The position numbers were made by a program, and so were the translations under genes. This document shows, in pieces, positions 8,822 through 18,596 of a DNA stretch of 64,000 bases (position 1 is the first letter of the stretch; the number at the start of each line of letters is the position of its first letter). A model generated the notes under the pieces. That model made no database searches, had not been told where the DNA came from, and worked only from the letters and a program-made list of their open reading frames with translations. This DNA comes from an uncultured Piscirickettsiaceae bacterium (GTDB taxonomy: Bacteria; Pseudomonadota; Gammaproteobacteria; Methylococcales; Cycloclasticaceae), in assembly GCA_913061075.1 (NCBI GenBank), contig CAJXSK010000004.1, forward strand, positions 62,001 to 126,000, read 5' to 3'.

Positions 8822-9005
8822 GATTTATGTCCTGTTGTCTTTGGTAATAATGATACCTGATGCTAAGCGCCAATGCATGGTTTGGTGTTACAAAGGAAGT
8901 GATAAGAAAAAAAGGGGTGTGCGAAAGAGGAAAGTCACTTATAATTAACTTGCATATATAATCGATATTATATTCAAATTAGTTATAAAAAAACCTGTTA
9001 AGATT

Positions 9006-9920
9006 ATGACCATTAGTAATAAAAAATTAACACACCTTAAGCGTTTAGAAGCTGAGTCCATTCACATTATGCGTGAGGTTGTAGCAGAATTCGATAATCC
9101 GGCGATGTTATACAGTGTTGGAAAGGACTCTTCTGTGATGTTGCACCTTGCCCAAAAAGCCTTTAACCCTGCGCCTCCGCCTTTTCCGCTTGTACATGTT
9201 GATACAACATGGAAGTTTAAAGAAATGATTCAATTCCGTGAGCAACGCGCTAAAGAAGTAGGCATGGAGCTAGTGGTATATATTAATCCGAAGGGTAAAG
9301 AGTTGAATATTTCCCCCTTTGTGCATGGCTCATCTATGCACACGGATATTATGAAAACTGAAGGTTTGCGTCAGATGTTGGATCAATATCAATATGATGC
9401 GGTGTTCGGTGGCGCAAGGCGTGATGAAGAAAAATCACGAGCGAAGGAGCGCATTTATTCTTTCAGAGATAAAAATCACCGTTGGGACCCAAAGAATCAA
9501 CGCCCTGAATTATGGGATACGTATAACGGCCGTCATCAACAAGACGAGTCTATTCGGGTGTTCCCATTGTCCAATTGGACTGAATTAGATATTTGGCAGT
9601 ATATCTATTTAGAAAGCATCCCTATTCCAGATTTGTACTTTGCGAAAGAGCGCTCTGTCGTTGAATACGGCGGAACAAAAATTATGGTGGATGATGATCG
9701 TATGCCTGAAGAATTACGGGCAAGCGCAACCATGGAAAAAGTTCGTTTTAGAACATTGGGGTGTTATCCGTTAACGGGTGCGGTCAGTTCAAGTGCCGAA
9801 ACATTGCCTGAGATTATTCAAGAAATGTTGCTAACTAAAGTGTCTGAGCGCCAAGGTCGTTTGATTGACCACGATGAGTCGGGGTCCATGGAGAAGAAAA
9901 AGATTGAGGGGTATTTCTAA
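9006..9920 (+). CDS. cysD: Sulfate adenylyltransferase subunit 2
   Basis: Catalytic subunit of ATP sulfurylase, which makes APS from ATP and sulfate. The 304 residues include the PP-loop SVGKDSS (37-43) and the C-terminal [12 protein letters not shown] motif typical of CysD. Stop and start of cysN meet, sharing one base, which indicates tight coupling. The 184-bp gap to the divergent coq7 is AT-rich just before the start and should hold the promoter, but I cannot assign a CysB site. cysC and cysH are not in the window. Confidence 0.97.
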   Translation: MTISNKKLTHLKRLEAESIHIMREVVAEFDNPAMLYSVGKDSSVMLHLAQKAFNPAPPPFPLVHVDTTWKFKEMIQFREQRAKEVGMELVVYINPKGKELNISPFVHGSSMHTDIMKTEGLRQMLDQYQYDAVFGGARRDEEKSRAKERIYSFRDKNHRWDPKNQRPELWDTYNGRHQQDESIRVFPLSNWTELDIWQYIYLESIPIPDLYFAKERSVVEYGGTKIMVDDDRMPEELRASATMEKVRFRTLGCYPLTGAVSSSAETLPEIIQEMLLTKVSERQGRLIDHDESGSMEKKKIEGYF

Positions 9921-11350
9921 TGGCGATTGAACAAAATACGCTGATTGAATCAGATATAGAGAGCTATCTTCACCAGCATGAAAACAAAGAGCTGCTTCGT
10001 TTTATAACGTGCGGCAGTGTGGATGACGGAAAAAGCACCTTGATTGGTCGTTTATTGCACGACAGTAAAATGATTTTTGAAGACCAGCTGGCGGCAATTA
10101 ATAAAGATTCTAAAAAACACGGTACAACGGGCGAAACAGTTGATTTGGCGTTGTTAGTGGATGGGCTGCAATCTGAAAGAGAGCAAGGCATAACCATTGA
10201 TGTGGCGTATCGGTTTTTCGCCACCGACAAACGTAAGTTTATTATCGCGGACACGCCAGGGCACGAGCAATACACGCGCAATATGGCCACGGGTGCGTCC
10301 ACAGCAGATCTTGCTATTATTCTTATTGATGCACGTTATGGGGTGCAAACACAAACGCGTCGCCACAGTTACATCACCAGTTTATTAGGTATTAAGCATG
10401 TTATCGTGGCCGTGAATAAAATGGACTTGGTTGATTTTAGTGAGCAACGCTTCAATGAGATTAAATCTGAATACAAAGCGTTCGCGACTAACATTGGTAT
10501 TGATGCGCCTGTTTTCGTACCGGTATCTGCGTTGACCGGTGATAACGTAGTGAACCCAAGTAGCAACATGCCTTGGAATACTGATGTGCCACTCATGGAG
10601 CAGCTGGACACCATTCCACTAGAAGATACTGTTAATCTAGAGAATTTCCGTTTACCCGTTCAGTATGTCAATCGTCCTCACCTAGATTTCAGAGGGTTTT
10701 GCGGCACTATCGCAGCGGGCACAATAAAAGTGGGTGATGCTGTAACAATATTGCCATCAAAGAAAACGTCGGTCGTTAAACACGTCATTCAGCCTGCGAT
10801 TGGCGAAGAAAATATGGCCGTGGATGAAGCGTTTGCACCGATGGCTGTTACGTTAACGCTTGAAGATGAGGTTGATATTAGTCGTGGGGATATGATTGTT
10901 AAAACATCGAATGTACCCATGATGTCAGACCAGCTTGAGGTAATGCTTGTGTGGATGGGGGAGGTTCCTATGCAGCCGAATGTCGAATACTTAATTAAAC
11001 GTGCAACCAATGTTGTACCAGGAAGTTTTACGCGTATAGACCATAAGGTTGATGTGAACACATTAGCGAAGGGTGATGCATCAGAGCTTCAACTCAATGA
11101 AATTGGGCAATGTCAATTATCACTCAATAAACTTATTTCTTTTGATGCGTATGCTGATATTAAAGGGACCGGTAGTTTTGTTGTTATTGATAAGTATACG
11201 CATGCAACGCTAGCGGCTGGCATGATTAAAGGGACTGTGGAAACAGCGGGGAAAAAAGCTCAGCTGCGTCAATACACGTCATTTGAAAAAGAGCTGAATG
11301 CGATGGTAAGGGAGCACTATCCCGAATGGGGTTGCAAACTGATTGACTAA
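9920..11350 (+). CDS. cysN: Sulfate adenylyltransferase GTPase subunit 1
   Basis: Translation-factor-like GTPase whose GTP hydrolysis drives APS formation by CysD. The 476 residues contain G1 GSVDDGKS (32-39), G3 DTPGHEQY (111-118) and G4 NKMD (166-169), followed by two beta-barrel domains. There is no C-terminal APS-kinase fusion, so this is CysN and not NodQ/CysNC. It follows cysD with a one-base overlap. Confidence 0.97.
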   Translation: MAIEQNTLIESDIESYLHQHENKELLRFITCGSVDDGKSTLIGRLLHDSKMIFEDQLAAINKDSKKHGTTGETVDLALLVDGLQSEREQGITIDVAYRFFATDKRKFIIADTPGHEQYTRNMATGASTADLAIILIDARYGVQTQTRRHSYITSLLGIKHVIVAVNKMDLVDFSEQRFNEIKSEYKAFATNIGIDAPVFVPVSALTGDNVVNPSSNMPWNTDVPLMEQLDTIPLEDTVNLENFRLPVQYVNRPHLDFRGFCGTIAAGTIKVGDAVTILPSKKTSVVKHVIQPAIGEENMAVDEAFAPMAVTLTLEDEVDISRGDMIVKTSNVPMMSDQLEVMLVWMGEVPMQPNVEYLIKRATNVVPGSFTRIDHKVDVNTLAKGDASELQLNEIGQCQLSLNKLISFDAYADIKGTGSFVVIDKYTHATLAAGMIKGTVETAGKKAQLRQYTSFEKELNAMVREHYPEWGCKLID

Positions 11351-11448
11351 GTTGCTAGCTGAGCGTGTGATGGTCGTCAGTTTTTTACATTAGTTTGTAT
11401 AGTGTAATTGATTTATAATCAGGCTTTTATTTAGCGGGCTTTCTAGGC

Positions 11449-11757
11449 GTGTCTTACTACAAACACCATGTTTTTTTCTGTACAAACCAACGCACCGATG
11501 GTCGCGCATCTTGCCAGGATCACAATGCGCAAGAAATGCGTGATTATTTAAAAAAGAAAGTTAAAGAGGCCGGTTTATCTGGCCCCGGTGGCATTCGAAT
11601 TAATAACGCAGGGTGTTTAGATCGTTGTGGGCAAGGCCCGGTATTGGTAATTTACCCTGAAGAAAAATGGTATCAATATAAAACCAAAGAAGATCTTGAT
11701 GTGATATTTGCACAGCATATTAAAAGCAATAAGCATGTAAAAAGGCTTTCGATATAA
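11449..11757 (+). CDS. Thioredoxin-fold (2Fe-2S) ferredoxin
   Basis: Small 102-residue protein of the thioredoxin-like 2Fe-2S family. The cluster cysteines are at 11 and 22 in the N-terminal part (HHVFFC, RASC) and at 56 and 60 in GCLDRCGQGP. The GTG start at 11449 puts the conserved YYKHHVFFCTNQR motif at the right distance from the N terminus. The electron partner is unknown. It lies 98 bases after cysN on the same strand; a role in sulfur metabolism would be inference from position only. Confidence 0.92.
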   Translation: MSYYKHHVFFCTNQRTDGRASCQDHNAQEMRDYLKKKVKEAGLSGPGGIRINNAGCLDRCGQGPVLVIYPEEKWYQYKTKEDLDVIFAQHIKSNKHVKRLSI

Positions 11758-12216
11758 AACCTTTGGCTTAATAGGTCCTATAATAATACAAAATTCACAG
11801 GGAGTAGTATTGCGCCAAAAAGCATGAATGTAGTCTGATAATATCGGGCTGACGACGAAATAGATTTATTTTAATTATTTTCGTGGCTGTTTCAGCAGTG
11901 ACCATTGGTTGATGTTTTATAGGTAGTTTCATCGTGCTCTATATTCCCAAGCAGTATGAGGTGACGGCGTAAATAGCATTGCCAGAGTTATCTGCCGTGA
12001 TGAGGGGCTTTTTCTTACAAGATAACCAAAATAAAATAACTAAGGATGTCACGTTTGTTATGGTTTAGCCTTTAATGCTGATATATCAATTGATATTAGT
12101 GGGGTATGAAGAATTTAAATCCAGCTATTTTAAAAAAATGTTGTAATTGACGCTAAAGGTATTTCTTAAAAAGAGGTGAAGGTAAAGCTTGCCGCTCCAA
12201 ATATTTATGAGGGTGT
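11758..12216. other. 459-bp non-coding leader before the polysaccharide locus
   Basis: No convincing gene on either strand. The region is AT-rich. The one clear structure is the perfect 14-bp palindrome ATATCAATTGATAT at 12083-12096, about 120 bases before the first gene of the locus, a reasonable operator candidate. I did not find a clear JUMPstart/ops element. The length suggests a long 5' leader or decayed sequence. Confidence 0.6.
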
Positions 12217-12762
12217 ATGAAAATTATCGCGCAATTGTTCTTAATCGTGGGAAAAGCTAAAAGTAAAGCGTACGCGAAACTTTTTGGAAGTTTGTTTGCA
12301 GAGGCGGGTAGCAATTTGGTTTTTTCTCCAAAGGGGTCTTATTTTACTTATGAATCTGTAATGCTAGGGGAGAACGTTTTTATTGGGAAGGGAGCTTTTT
12401 TTTCTTCAGCTAAAGGTGCTGAAATTTTGGTTGGAGATAACGTGATGTTTGGCCCAAACGTAACTATTTTATGTGGTGATCATGAAATATCAGAAATAGG
12501 CGTTACTATGAATAATTCTAAAAATGATGCGGAAAAAAATTCTCATCCAGTTAGTATATCTGATGACGTTTGGATTGGGGCAAATGTTACTTTATTGAAA
12601 GGGGTTACAATTGGTGAAGGCGCGGTTGTAGCTGCGGGAAGTGTCGTGGTAAAGGATGTGCCGGACTATACAGTTGTGGCAGGAGTCCCAGCTGTTTTTT
12701 TAAAAAAACGCTTTACTGATAGTCAATTAAAATTACATTTAGATAGAAAACTAAAATGTTAA
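12217..12762 (+). CDS. Hexapeptide-repeat O-acetyltransferase (maltose/serine acetyltransferase type)
   Basis: Left-handed beta-helix acyltransferase of 181 residues. Imperfect hexapeptide repeats run from about residue 45, with the clearest block SDDVWIGANVTLLKGVTIG followed by GAVVAAGSVVVKDVP and AGVPA near the C terminus. The GDHE motif at about 89-92 provides a candidate catalytic His. It probably acetylates a sugar of the glycan made by the downstream genes, using acetyl-CoA. It overlaps the flippase gene by 7 bases and is the first gene of the run. Confidence 0.88.
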   Translation: MKIIAQLFLIVGKAKSKAYAKLFGSLFAEAGSNLVFSPKGSYFTYESVMLGENVFIGKGAFFSSAKGAEILVGDNVMFGPNVTILCGDHEISEIGVTMNNSKNDAEKNSHPVSISDDVWIGANVTLLKGVTIGEGAVVAAGSVVVKDVPDYTVVAGVPAVFLKKRFTDSQLKLHLDRKLKC

Positions 12763-13976
12763 AGCAAGTGATTAGCTTCCTATCATCAACGTTCCTAGCA
12801 AAATTAACACCGGTAGTTCTAGGGTATGTTTTAGCTACGGAGTTAGGAAACAGCGCGTATATTGGTTTTGTTTCGTTCGTATTGTTTTCGGGGTTAATTT
12901 CAAATATATCGATACTGGGTGCAAATCCACAAATTATTTCTTTGGAAGGCAAGCAAGAAGTTAGAAATTCGGAGTATTTTAGAATTACGGTCTGCGGGCT
13001 CTTGTTTTTAACTTTTTGTACGATGTCGGTGTTTGTGGTTTCTATTTTTAATTTTCTGCCAATTTACTTGATTGATTTAATGGGATATAAAGCAGTAATG
13101 GTGGCGTTTTTATATTCATTAGGGATATATTTTATTTATATCTCAACGGCAAAATTAAATAACGCACTTTTAGTAAGGGAAGCTTCTACTATTTGGTTTG
13201 GTTATTCAGCAATGACTGTTGTTGTAGCTGCACTTTGGTTCTTACTGGATAAAAACAATCTATTTTTGTTGGTTTCGCTAATGGCTGTTTCGGCACTCAT
13301 AGTAGGGGCTCTAGGTCATTGGTATGCCGGAAGTTCAAGCTCAATGGTAGGCGCTATGGTAGTGAAAGAACAAACTGGATATAAAAAAATATTGAGAAGA
13401 CAATTAAGCTTTTCTTTTTTTGGTTTTGGTGTTGTGGGTGTGTTCTTTTATTATCAAAATGCACTGTCTTTGCAGTCTGCAGAGGACGGCGCGCTCTTTT
13501 CCTTGTTTTATCAACTCTTCGCATTAATATTATTTGTTCCATCGACGCTCGGAAATATAGTAGTGCCAAGGCTTGTGAAAAAAGTAAAGTCTGGTTTCCC
13601 TTTAAAGGTGTACTTGTATTACTTTTTAATTGCTTTTCTTCTTTGTGTAGCCATTTTTGGAGCATTGCCATATCTGTTAGTGGAATATAATATTGACATG
13701 CATTTGTATAGCGGCAACTTGTTTCTAACTTTACTTGCGGTCTCGCTTATAGCAGGAGTTAACTCTTACTCAACCCAAGTACTGGTTGCGAAAAAAAACT
13801 ATGACTTTTTAATGCTGTCAACTGCACTGTGGGCATCTGTAGCCCTTGGGCTAACTGCTTGGCAAGGGATTAGCGTTCAGTCAGTTTCAGTTTCTCTATT
13901 GGCTGCCTATTTGGTATCGTCATTTGGTGTTGTGTTTGGTATTTATAGGCTTGGGTACTTTAAGTATTTTGACTAA
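12756..13976 (+). CDS. wzx: Wzx-type polysaccharide flippase
   Basis: Integral membrane protein of 406 residues with about twelve hydrophobic segments separated by short basic loops, matching the MOP/PST superfamily of lipid-linked oligosaccharide flippases. Expected to move undecaprenyl-linked repeat units across the inner membrane. The assignment rests on topology and on context between sugar-modifying and polymerase genes, since Wzx sequences diverge strongly. Codons are more AT-rich than in flanking housekeeping genes, common for O-antigen-like loci. Confidence 0.82.
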   Translation: MLKQVISFLSSTFLAKLTPVVLGYVLATELGNSAYIGFVSFVLFSGLISNISILGANPQIISLEGKQEVRNSEYFRITVCGLLFLTFCTMSVFVVSIFNFLPIYLIDLMGYKAVMVAFLYSLGIYFIYISTAKLNNALLVREASTIWFGYSAMTVVVAALWFLLDKNNLFLLVSLMAVSALIVGALGHWYAGSSSSMVGAMVVKEQTGYKKILRRQLSFSFFGFGVVGVFFYYQNALSLQSAEDGALFSLFYQLFALILFVPSTLGNIVVPRLVKKVKSGFPLKVYLYYFLIAFLLCVAIFGALPYLLVEYNIDMHLYSGNLFLTLLAVSLIAGVNSYSTQVLVAKKNYDFLMLSTALWASVALGLTAWQGISVQSVSVSLLAAYLVSSFGVVFGIYRLGYFKYFD

Positions 13977-15105
13977 AAAGAAAACTATTTACTGGCTTGC
14001 AAATTCTAAAAGCCCACATGTGAGGCATTGGGATGAAATAATAGCTAAAGTGGCTTGCGATTATGATTTCCAAATAATATCTATTTGGCATAAAAATAGC
14101 CTAGAAGAAATTGAGTTAGGAACGGTTACGTGTAAACAAATTTTGCCTAAGTTTTTCAGCGTCTTCCCAGAAATTTTCCAATACTTTTTTTTAGGCGTGA
14201 TAATTCGATTTGTCGCTAAAAATGAAGCTTACGCTTTGCATGCACATGGCACAAGTGGTTATGGCCTTGCGGCTTTAGTTTCCGGTTTTAAGTATGGGGT
14301 GACAACATATGGTAGTGAAATATATGCGGCATCTAAAAGAGGATGCGTATATAAAGCACTAATCAATAAAATCTTAACCTCCTCAACGGCGATTACTTCC
14401 GCATCTCCGAAAATGACTGATACACTTAAAAGAAATTTTAACGTTGAAGATGCGAAAATTCATGAGTTTAGCTTGGGTGTTTCTAGCACATTTTACTTTA
14501 GCGCCAAAGAAAGCAAGCGTGTTAGAGATAAATTAGGAGTTGTTGAGGGGCCTATCTGGGTTGCAAATAGGAGGGTGGCGCCTATTTATCATACGCTCGA
14601 GCTTGTACAAGCCTTTATCCGAACAAGGAAAAGAACAAATACTGGTCATCTATTAATTATGGAAGGTGACGCCGACAAAAGTTATTTATCTGATGTAGAG
14701 TTACTTTGTGAAACTTGTCCTCATATAACTATAATTTCTGGTTTTATCAATCAGGGTGGTTTACGTGCATTTTTGTCGGCGGCAGATTTTGCGATTTCTA
14801 TACCGGATACCGATCAACTTTCAAGTTCAATTCTTGAGGGTGCTGTATGTGGCGCAATACCGTTGTTAAGAAATTTGTCTTGTTATGATTTAGTAAAGGG
14901 GTTTAGTATTGTTTTCGAAATAAATGATAAAGATAGTTATGAAGAAATTTTTCTTAAATCGTCTTTAATCTATCATAAAGGTGAGTGTGCGGATTTAGTG
15001 AAAAAAGTATTGGCTGGTGTTGAGAAGTTTAAAATGGAATTTGCAATTCCGGATATGTTGAATTTTTATAGAAGTATTTTTGCTGTATTGTGCCCGAAAA
15101 GCTAA
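13969..15105 (+). CDS. Glycosyltransferase, GT-B fold
   Basis: About 378 residues with two Rossmann-like halves. A His-rich ALHAHGTSGYG segment in the N-terminal half and a C-terminal part with IPDTDQLSSSILEGAVCGAIPLL resemble the nucleotide-sugar site of GT4-type enzymes. The start is uncertain. TTG at 13969 gives an 8-base overlap with wzx and a family-like TKKKTIYWLANSK beginning. An ATG at 13924 would add 15 hydrophobic residues and a 53-base overlap. The sugar added is unknown. Confidence 0.8.
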   Translation: MTKKKTIYWLANSKSPHVRHWDEIIAKVACDYDFQIISIWHKNSLEEIELGTVTCKQILPKFFSVFPEIFQYFFLGVIIRFVAKNEAYALHAHGTSGYGLAALVSGFKYGVTTYGSEIYAASKRGCVYKALINKILTSSTAITSASPKMTDTLKRNFNVEDAKIHEFSLGVSSTFYFSAKESKRVRDKLGVVEGPIWVANRRVAPIYHTLELVQAFIRTRKRTNTGHLLIMEGDADKSYLSDVELLCETCPHITIISGFINQGGLRAFLSAADFAISIPDTDQLSSSILEGAVCGAIPLLRNLSCYDLVKGFSIVFEINDKDSYEEIFLKSSLIYHKGECADLVKKVLAGVEKFKMEFAIPDMLNFYRSIFAVLCPKS

Positions 15106-16382
15106 TGAATACATTGCAAGAAAGGTCTATAAGTGAGGGTAAGTATCGTATGTTTGTTATTTGCGCTATACTTTTCTATTTGCCGCTAGCTTTTAATGTA
15201 ATTGAGTTTAAAGGGAAGCCAGTTGATATTGCAGCTTCTGATATTATTGTATTGTTCTTATTGCTTATATACGGGTATATGTATTGGCAAAAAAAAGTAA
15301 ATAGGAGGGAGAGTCAGTATTTATTGTTACTTGTAGTGGCGGTTACTTTTTTTTTATTTTTAGCTTTCTTTGGGTATGGGGAAAGTGGGGGGATGATGCC
15401 AATTCTCTCGGCGATTAAATTTGAAAAAGTATTTTTAGCCTTGATTGCAGGCATGTGCTTTTCGAGGTTCTGTGACTTTAATAATTTTTGGCGCATTTCA
15501 TCCATAGCTGCGCTGCTTATCTTATTGAGTTTATATATATCGCAATTGTTAATATCTGGTTCCTTTTCAACACGTTGGGGTGCAACAGCATTTGGTTACC
15601 CAGTGTATGGTTTTCCTAACTCATCAGCATCGTATTACATATTGTTTGTTATGTTCGCTGTGATCGCTTGTATTAGAGGTTTAAACCGTTATGCGTATGC
15701 AGGACTGGCATTTTTATCAGCCGTGTTTATGGTAATGAGCTATTCACGTTCAGCATTGGTTATTTTAATTTTTTTTCTGTTGCTAATTTTATTTTATTTA
15801 CCCGTGAAAAAGATAATAATAGGATTAATTGCTATGCTGCCAGCCGTTTTGATATTTTGTGTAACGTTATTAGCAGCTAGTAGTCAGTCGGTTATAAATG
15901 ACAGTAGATCGGCCAGTCTTAATTTCGAGGCAAGAGCGAATCAAACGTTTTATTCAAGTAAGCCTTTTGGAGGAAGAATAGAGATAGCACTGGAAACTAT
16001 CTCTTTGGTGGAGAAGAAACCATTTTTTGGCTATAAATTTGAATCTTTTAGTAATTATAATAGTGTTTTTGACACGCCACATAATCAGTATTTGGAAATT
16101 TTATTTAAGAGTGGCCTGTTTGGTTTTTTACTGTATTTCGGTGTGTTAGTGTTCTTTCTCTTTATTGTGCTTAAAAAGACATATAGTCCGGGTGTTTCAA
16201 TAATGGATAGGCGTAGCGTAGTTTGTTTTTTATTGGCATTATTATCTTTGATGCTTGGTAATTTGGCGCAACCTAATTTCACATTTACTCAAACGGGAAA
16301 TGTATCATTTTTTATATTAGGGTTTTTGTTGATGACAGATATGACTAAATTTAATTCCGCCACAAATAAGTCGAATGAATAA
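15105..16382 (+). CDS. wzy: O-antigen polymerase/ligase-like membrane protein (Wzy/WaaL fold)
   Basis: About 425 residues with some ten to twelve membrane segments and a large periplasmic loop near 245-305. The Wzy_C/O-antigen ligase signatures are SYSRSALV before a membrane helix and TPHNQYLEIL followed by GLFGFLLY after the loop. The chosen ATG overlaps the preceding stop by one base (TAATG); a GTG at 15090 is an alternative. With Wzx upstream it fits a Wzx/Wzy pathway, though ligase function cannot be excluded by sequence alone. Confidence 0.82.
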   Translation: MNTLQERSISEGKYRMFVICAILFYLPLAFNVIEFKGKPVDIAASDIIVLFLLLIYGYMYWQKKVNRRESQYLLLLVVAVTFFLFLAFFGYGESGGMMPILSAIKFEKVFLALIAGMCFSRFCDFNNFWRISSIAALLILLSLYISQLLISGSFSTRWGATAFGYPVYGFPNSSASYYILFVMFAVIACIRGLNRYAYAGLAFLSAVFMVMSYSRSALVILIFFLLLILFYLPVKKIIIGLIAMLPAVLIFCVTLLAASSQSVINDSRSASLNFEARANQTFYSSKPFGGRIEIALETISLVEKKPFFGYKFESFSNYNSVFDTPHNQYLEILFKSGLFGFLLYFGVLVFFLFIVLKKTYSPGVSIMDRRSVVCFLLALLSLMLGNLAQPNFTFTQTGNVSFFILGFLLMTDMTKFNSATNKSNE

Positions 16383-16454
16383 TATTAAGCGCCGTATGTT
16401 TTATGGTGATGTTGTGCATAAGGTAATGAGGATAGTAGGTATAGGTAAGTATGA

Positions 16455-18596
16455 ATGAAACAAATTCTACAAAATATGGGAAGTGGTGAAACATACCTTG
16501 TATCAGCCCCCTCACCGCAGGCAAAATCAGGCAGTTTATTAATTCATTCTGTATCAAGTTTGGTTTCTGTTGGTACTGAAAGGATGCTGGTGGAATTCGG
16601 TCAAGCGAATATTTTACAAAAAGCACGTAAACAGCCTGATAAGGTGAAAATGGTGCTAGATAAAGTGAAGTCAGATGGCCTAGCAACCACGATTGATGCT
16701 GTAAAAAGTAAGCTGGATCAACCTTTGCCATTAGGATATTGCAATGTAGGTCGTGTTGCAGAAGTTGGGCGTGGAGTTGATGGTTTTGCAAAAGGAGACC
16801 GCGTTGTTTCCAATGGTCCTCATGCGGATGTTGTTCGTGTTCCTAAGAATTTAAGCGCGAAGATTCCAAGTAATGTAACAGATGAAGAAGCAACGTTTGC
16901 GGTGCTGGGATCTATTGGTTTGCAAGGTGTTCGCTTAGCTAATCCATCGTTAGGTGAATGTTTTGTTGTAACGGGCGTTGGTCTTATTGGCTTAATGACG
17001 GTGCAGCTGTTGATTGCAAATGGTTGCCGGGTCCTGGCAATTGATTATGACGAATCAAAGTTAAAACTCGCACAGCTGTTTGGTGCTGAAATTTGCAATC
17101 CAGGCAAAGGTGAAGATGTTATAAATACGGGAGTGGCGTTTAGTCGTGGAATGGGGGTTGATGGCGTTATTATTACAGCGTCAACCGCGTCAAATGATCC
17201 AGTTTCTCAAGCCGCTAAAATGTCACGTAAGCGCGGCCGTATTATTTTAGTGGGCGTGGTTGGGCTTGAGCTAAGCCGCGCAGATTTTTATGAAAAGGAA
17301 TTGTCGTTCCAAGTATCCTGCTCTTATGGACCTGGGCGTTATGAAGCTGACTATGAAGAAAAAGGCAATGATTACCCGATAGGTTTTGTTCGTTGGACGG
17401 AGCAGCGAAATTTTGAAGCCATTTTAGAGTTACTCTCAAGCGGTAAGCTTGATGTTAAGCCACTCGTTTCTCACCGCTATAACTTTAACGATGCGCTTGA
17501 TGGTTATGCGACGCTTACGAATGATAAATCGGCCTTAGGTATTATTCTACAATATCCAGAGGTTGGACCTGAGGAGCTAACGAATACTCAGTTGGAACTT
17601 AAACCGTATATTTCATCGGGTAGTTGTGCCCCTGTTGTTGGGTTTGTTGGTGCGGGGAATTATGCGTCGAGAGTATTAATTCCTGCATTTAAAGAAGCCG
17701 GTGCTCAATTACATACGTTGAGTACTTTTGGCGGCGTTAATAGTGTTGTGCATGGCGAGAAAAATGACTTTCATAAGGCATCTACTGATACGGATGCAAT
17801 GCTTAAAGATCATGAAATTAACACGATAGCTGTTGTTACACAGCATAACTCACATGCGCGATTTGTATCGCAAGCATTGAGTGAGGGCAAAAACGTATTT
17901 GTTGAGAAACCTTTAGCTATTAATGTTGAACAATTAGAAGAAGTAAAGAAAGCATATGCTTCACAACTGGAAGAGGGGAAAGGAGCTCGAGTAATGGTCG
18001 GTTTTAATCGTCGCTTTGCACCTCAGGTGCAAAAAATGAAAGAGCTGGTCTCTGCAGTTTCGGAACCAAAGTCCTTTATTATGACGATGAACGCAGGTTC
18101 TATTCCAGCTGATCATTGGACGCAAGACAACGAAGTGGGCGGTGGGCGTATTATTGGCGAGGCGTGTCACTTGGTTGATTTAATGCGCTATTTAGCAGGA
18201 AGTGAAATTGTTTCTGTTCAAGCAAGGCGGATGGGTGATTCAGATGCAGTGATGGTTAAGGAAGATAAAGCAGCTATTATCTTGGGGTTTGCGGACGGTT
18301 CGTTTGGTACGGTTCATTATTATGCCAATGGGGCGGCCTCATTTCCCAAAGAGCGGGTTGAGATTTTTACGGCGGGTAAAACACTACAGTTAGATAATTT
18401 TAGGAAACTAAAGGGTTTTGGCTGGAAGGGGTTCACCAAAATGAATTTATGGCAACAAGACAAAGGACAAAAGGCGTGTGCGAAAGCTTTCTTAGATGCT
18501 GTGTCAGAAGGCAAACCTGCGCCTATTTTGGCTGAAGAAATTTTTGAAGTTGCGCAAGTGAGTATAGATATTGCTGAACAACTACGTGCGCAGTAA
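16455..18596 (+). CDS. Bi-domain oxidoreductase: MDR dehydrogenase fused to Gfo/Idh/MocA
   Basis: A 713-residue fusion. Residues 1 to about 365 form a zinc-type medium-chain dehydrogenase fold with nucleotide loop GVGLIG (174-179). Residues from about 393 form a Gfo/Idh/MocA enzyme with GFVGAGNY (396-403), EKPLA (484-488) and GGGRIIGEACHLVD (562-575, candidate catalytic His 572). Such fusions are known from polysaccharide loci next to heparinase-like genes, but their reaction is not established to my knowledge. Oxidation or epimerisation of a nucleotide or lipid-linked sugar is inferred. The next gene overlaps its 3' end. Confidence 0.9.
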   Translation: MKQILQNMGSGETYLVSAPSPQAKSGSLLIHSVSSLVSVGTERMLVEFGQANILQKARKQPDKVKMVLDKVKSDGLATTIDAVKSKLDQPLPLGYCNVGRVAEVGRGVDGFAKGDRVVSNGPHADVVRVPKNLSAKIPSNVTDEEATFAVLGSIGLQGVRLANPSLGECFVVTGVGLIGLMTVQLLIANGCRVLAIDYDESKLKLAQLFGAEICNPGKGEDVINTGVAFSRGMGVDGVIITASTASNDPVSQAAKMSRKRGRIILVGVVGLELSRADFYEKELSFQVSCSYGPGRYEADYEEKGNDYPIGFVRWTEQRNFEAILELLSSGKLDVKPLVSHRYNFNDALDGYATLTNDKSALGIILQYPEVGPEELTNTQLELKPYISSGSCAPVVGFVGAGNYASRVLIPAFKEAGAQLHTLSTFGGVNSVVHGEKNDFHKASTDTDAMLKDHEINTIAVVTQHNSHARFVSQALSEGKNVFVEKPLAINVEQLEEVKKAYASQLEEGKGARVMVGFNRRFAPQVQKMKELVSAVSEPKSFIMTMNAGSIPADHWTQDNEVGGGRIIGEACHLVDLMRYLAGSEIVSVQARRMGDSDAVMVKEDKAAIILGFADGSFGTVHYYANGAASFPKERVEIFTAGKTLQLDNFRKLKGFGWKGFTKMNLWQQDKGQKACAKAFLDAVSEGKPAPILAEEIFEVAQVSIDIAEQLRAQ

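Noticed and set aside
8822-9005. AT-rich near-palindrome (ATAATCGATATTAT region) before cysD
   Set aside because: Only approximate symmetry in very AT-rich DNA; I cannot assign a CysB site.
11351-11448. Possible terminator after cysN
   Set aside because: CTGA/TCAG is only a 4-bp stem before six T bases, too weak to call.
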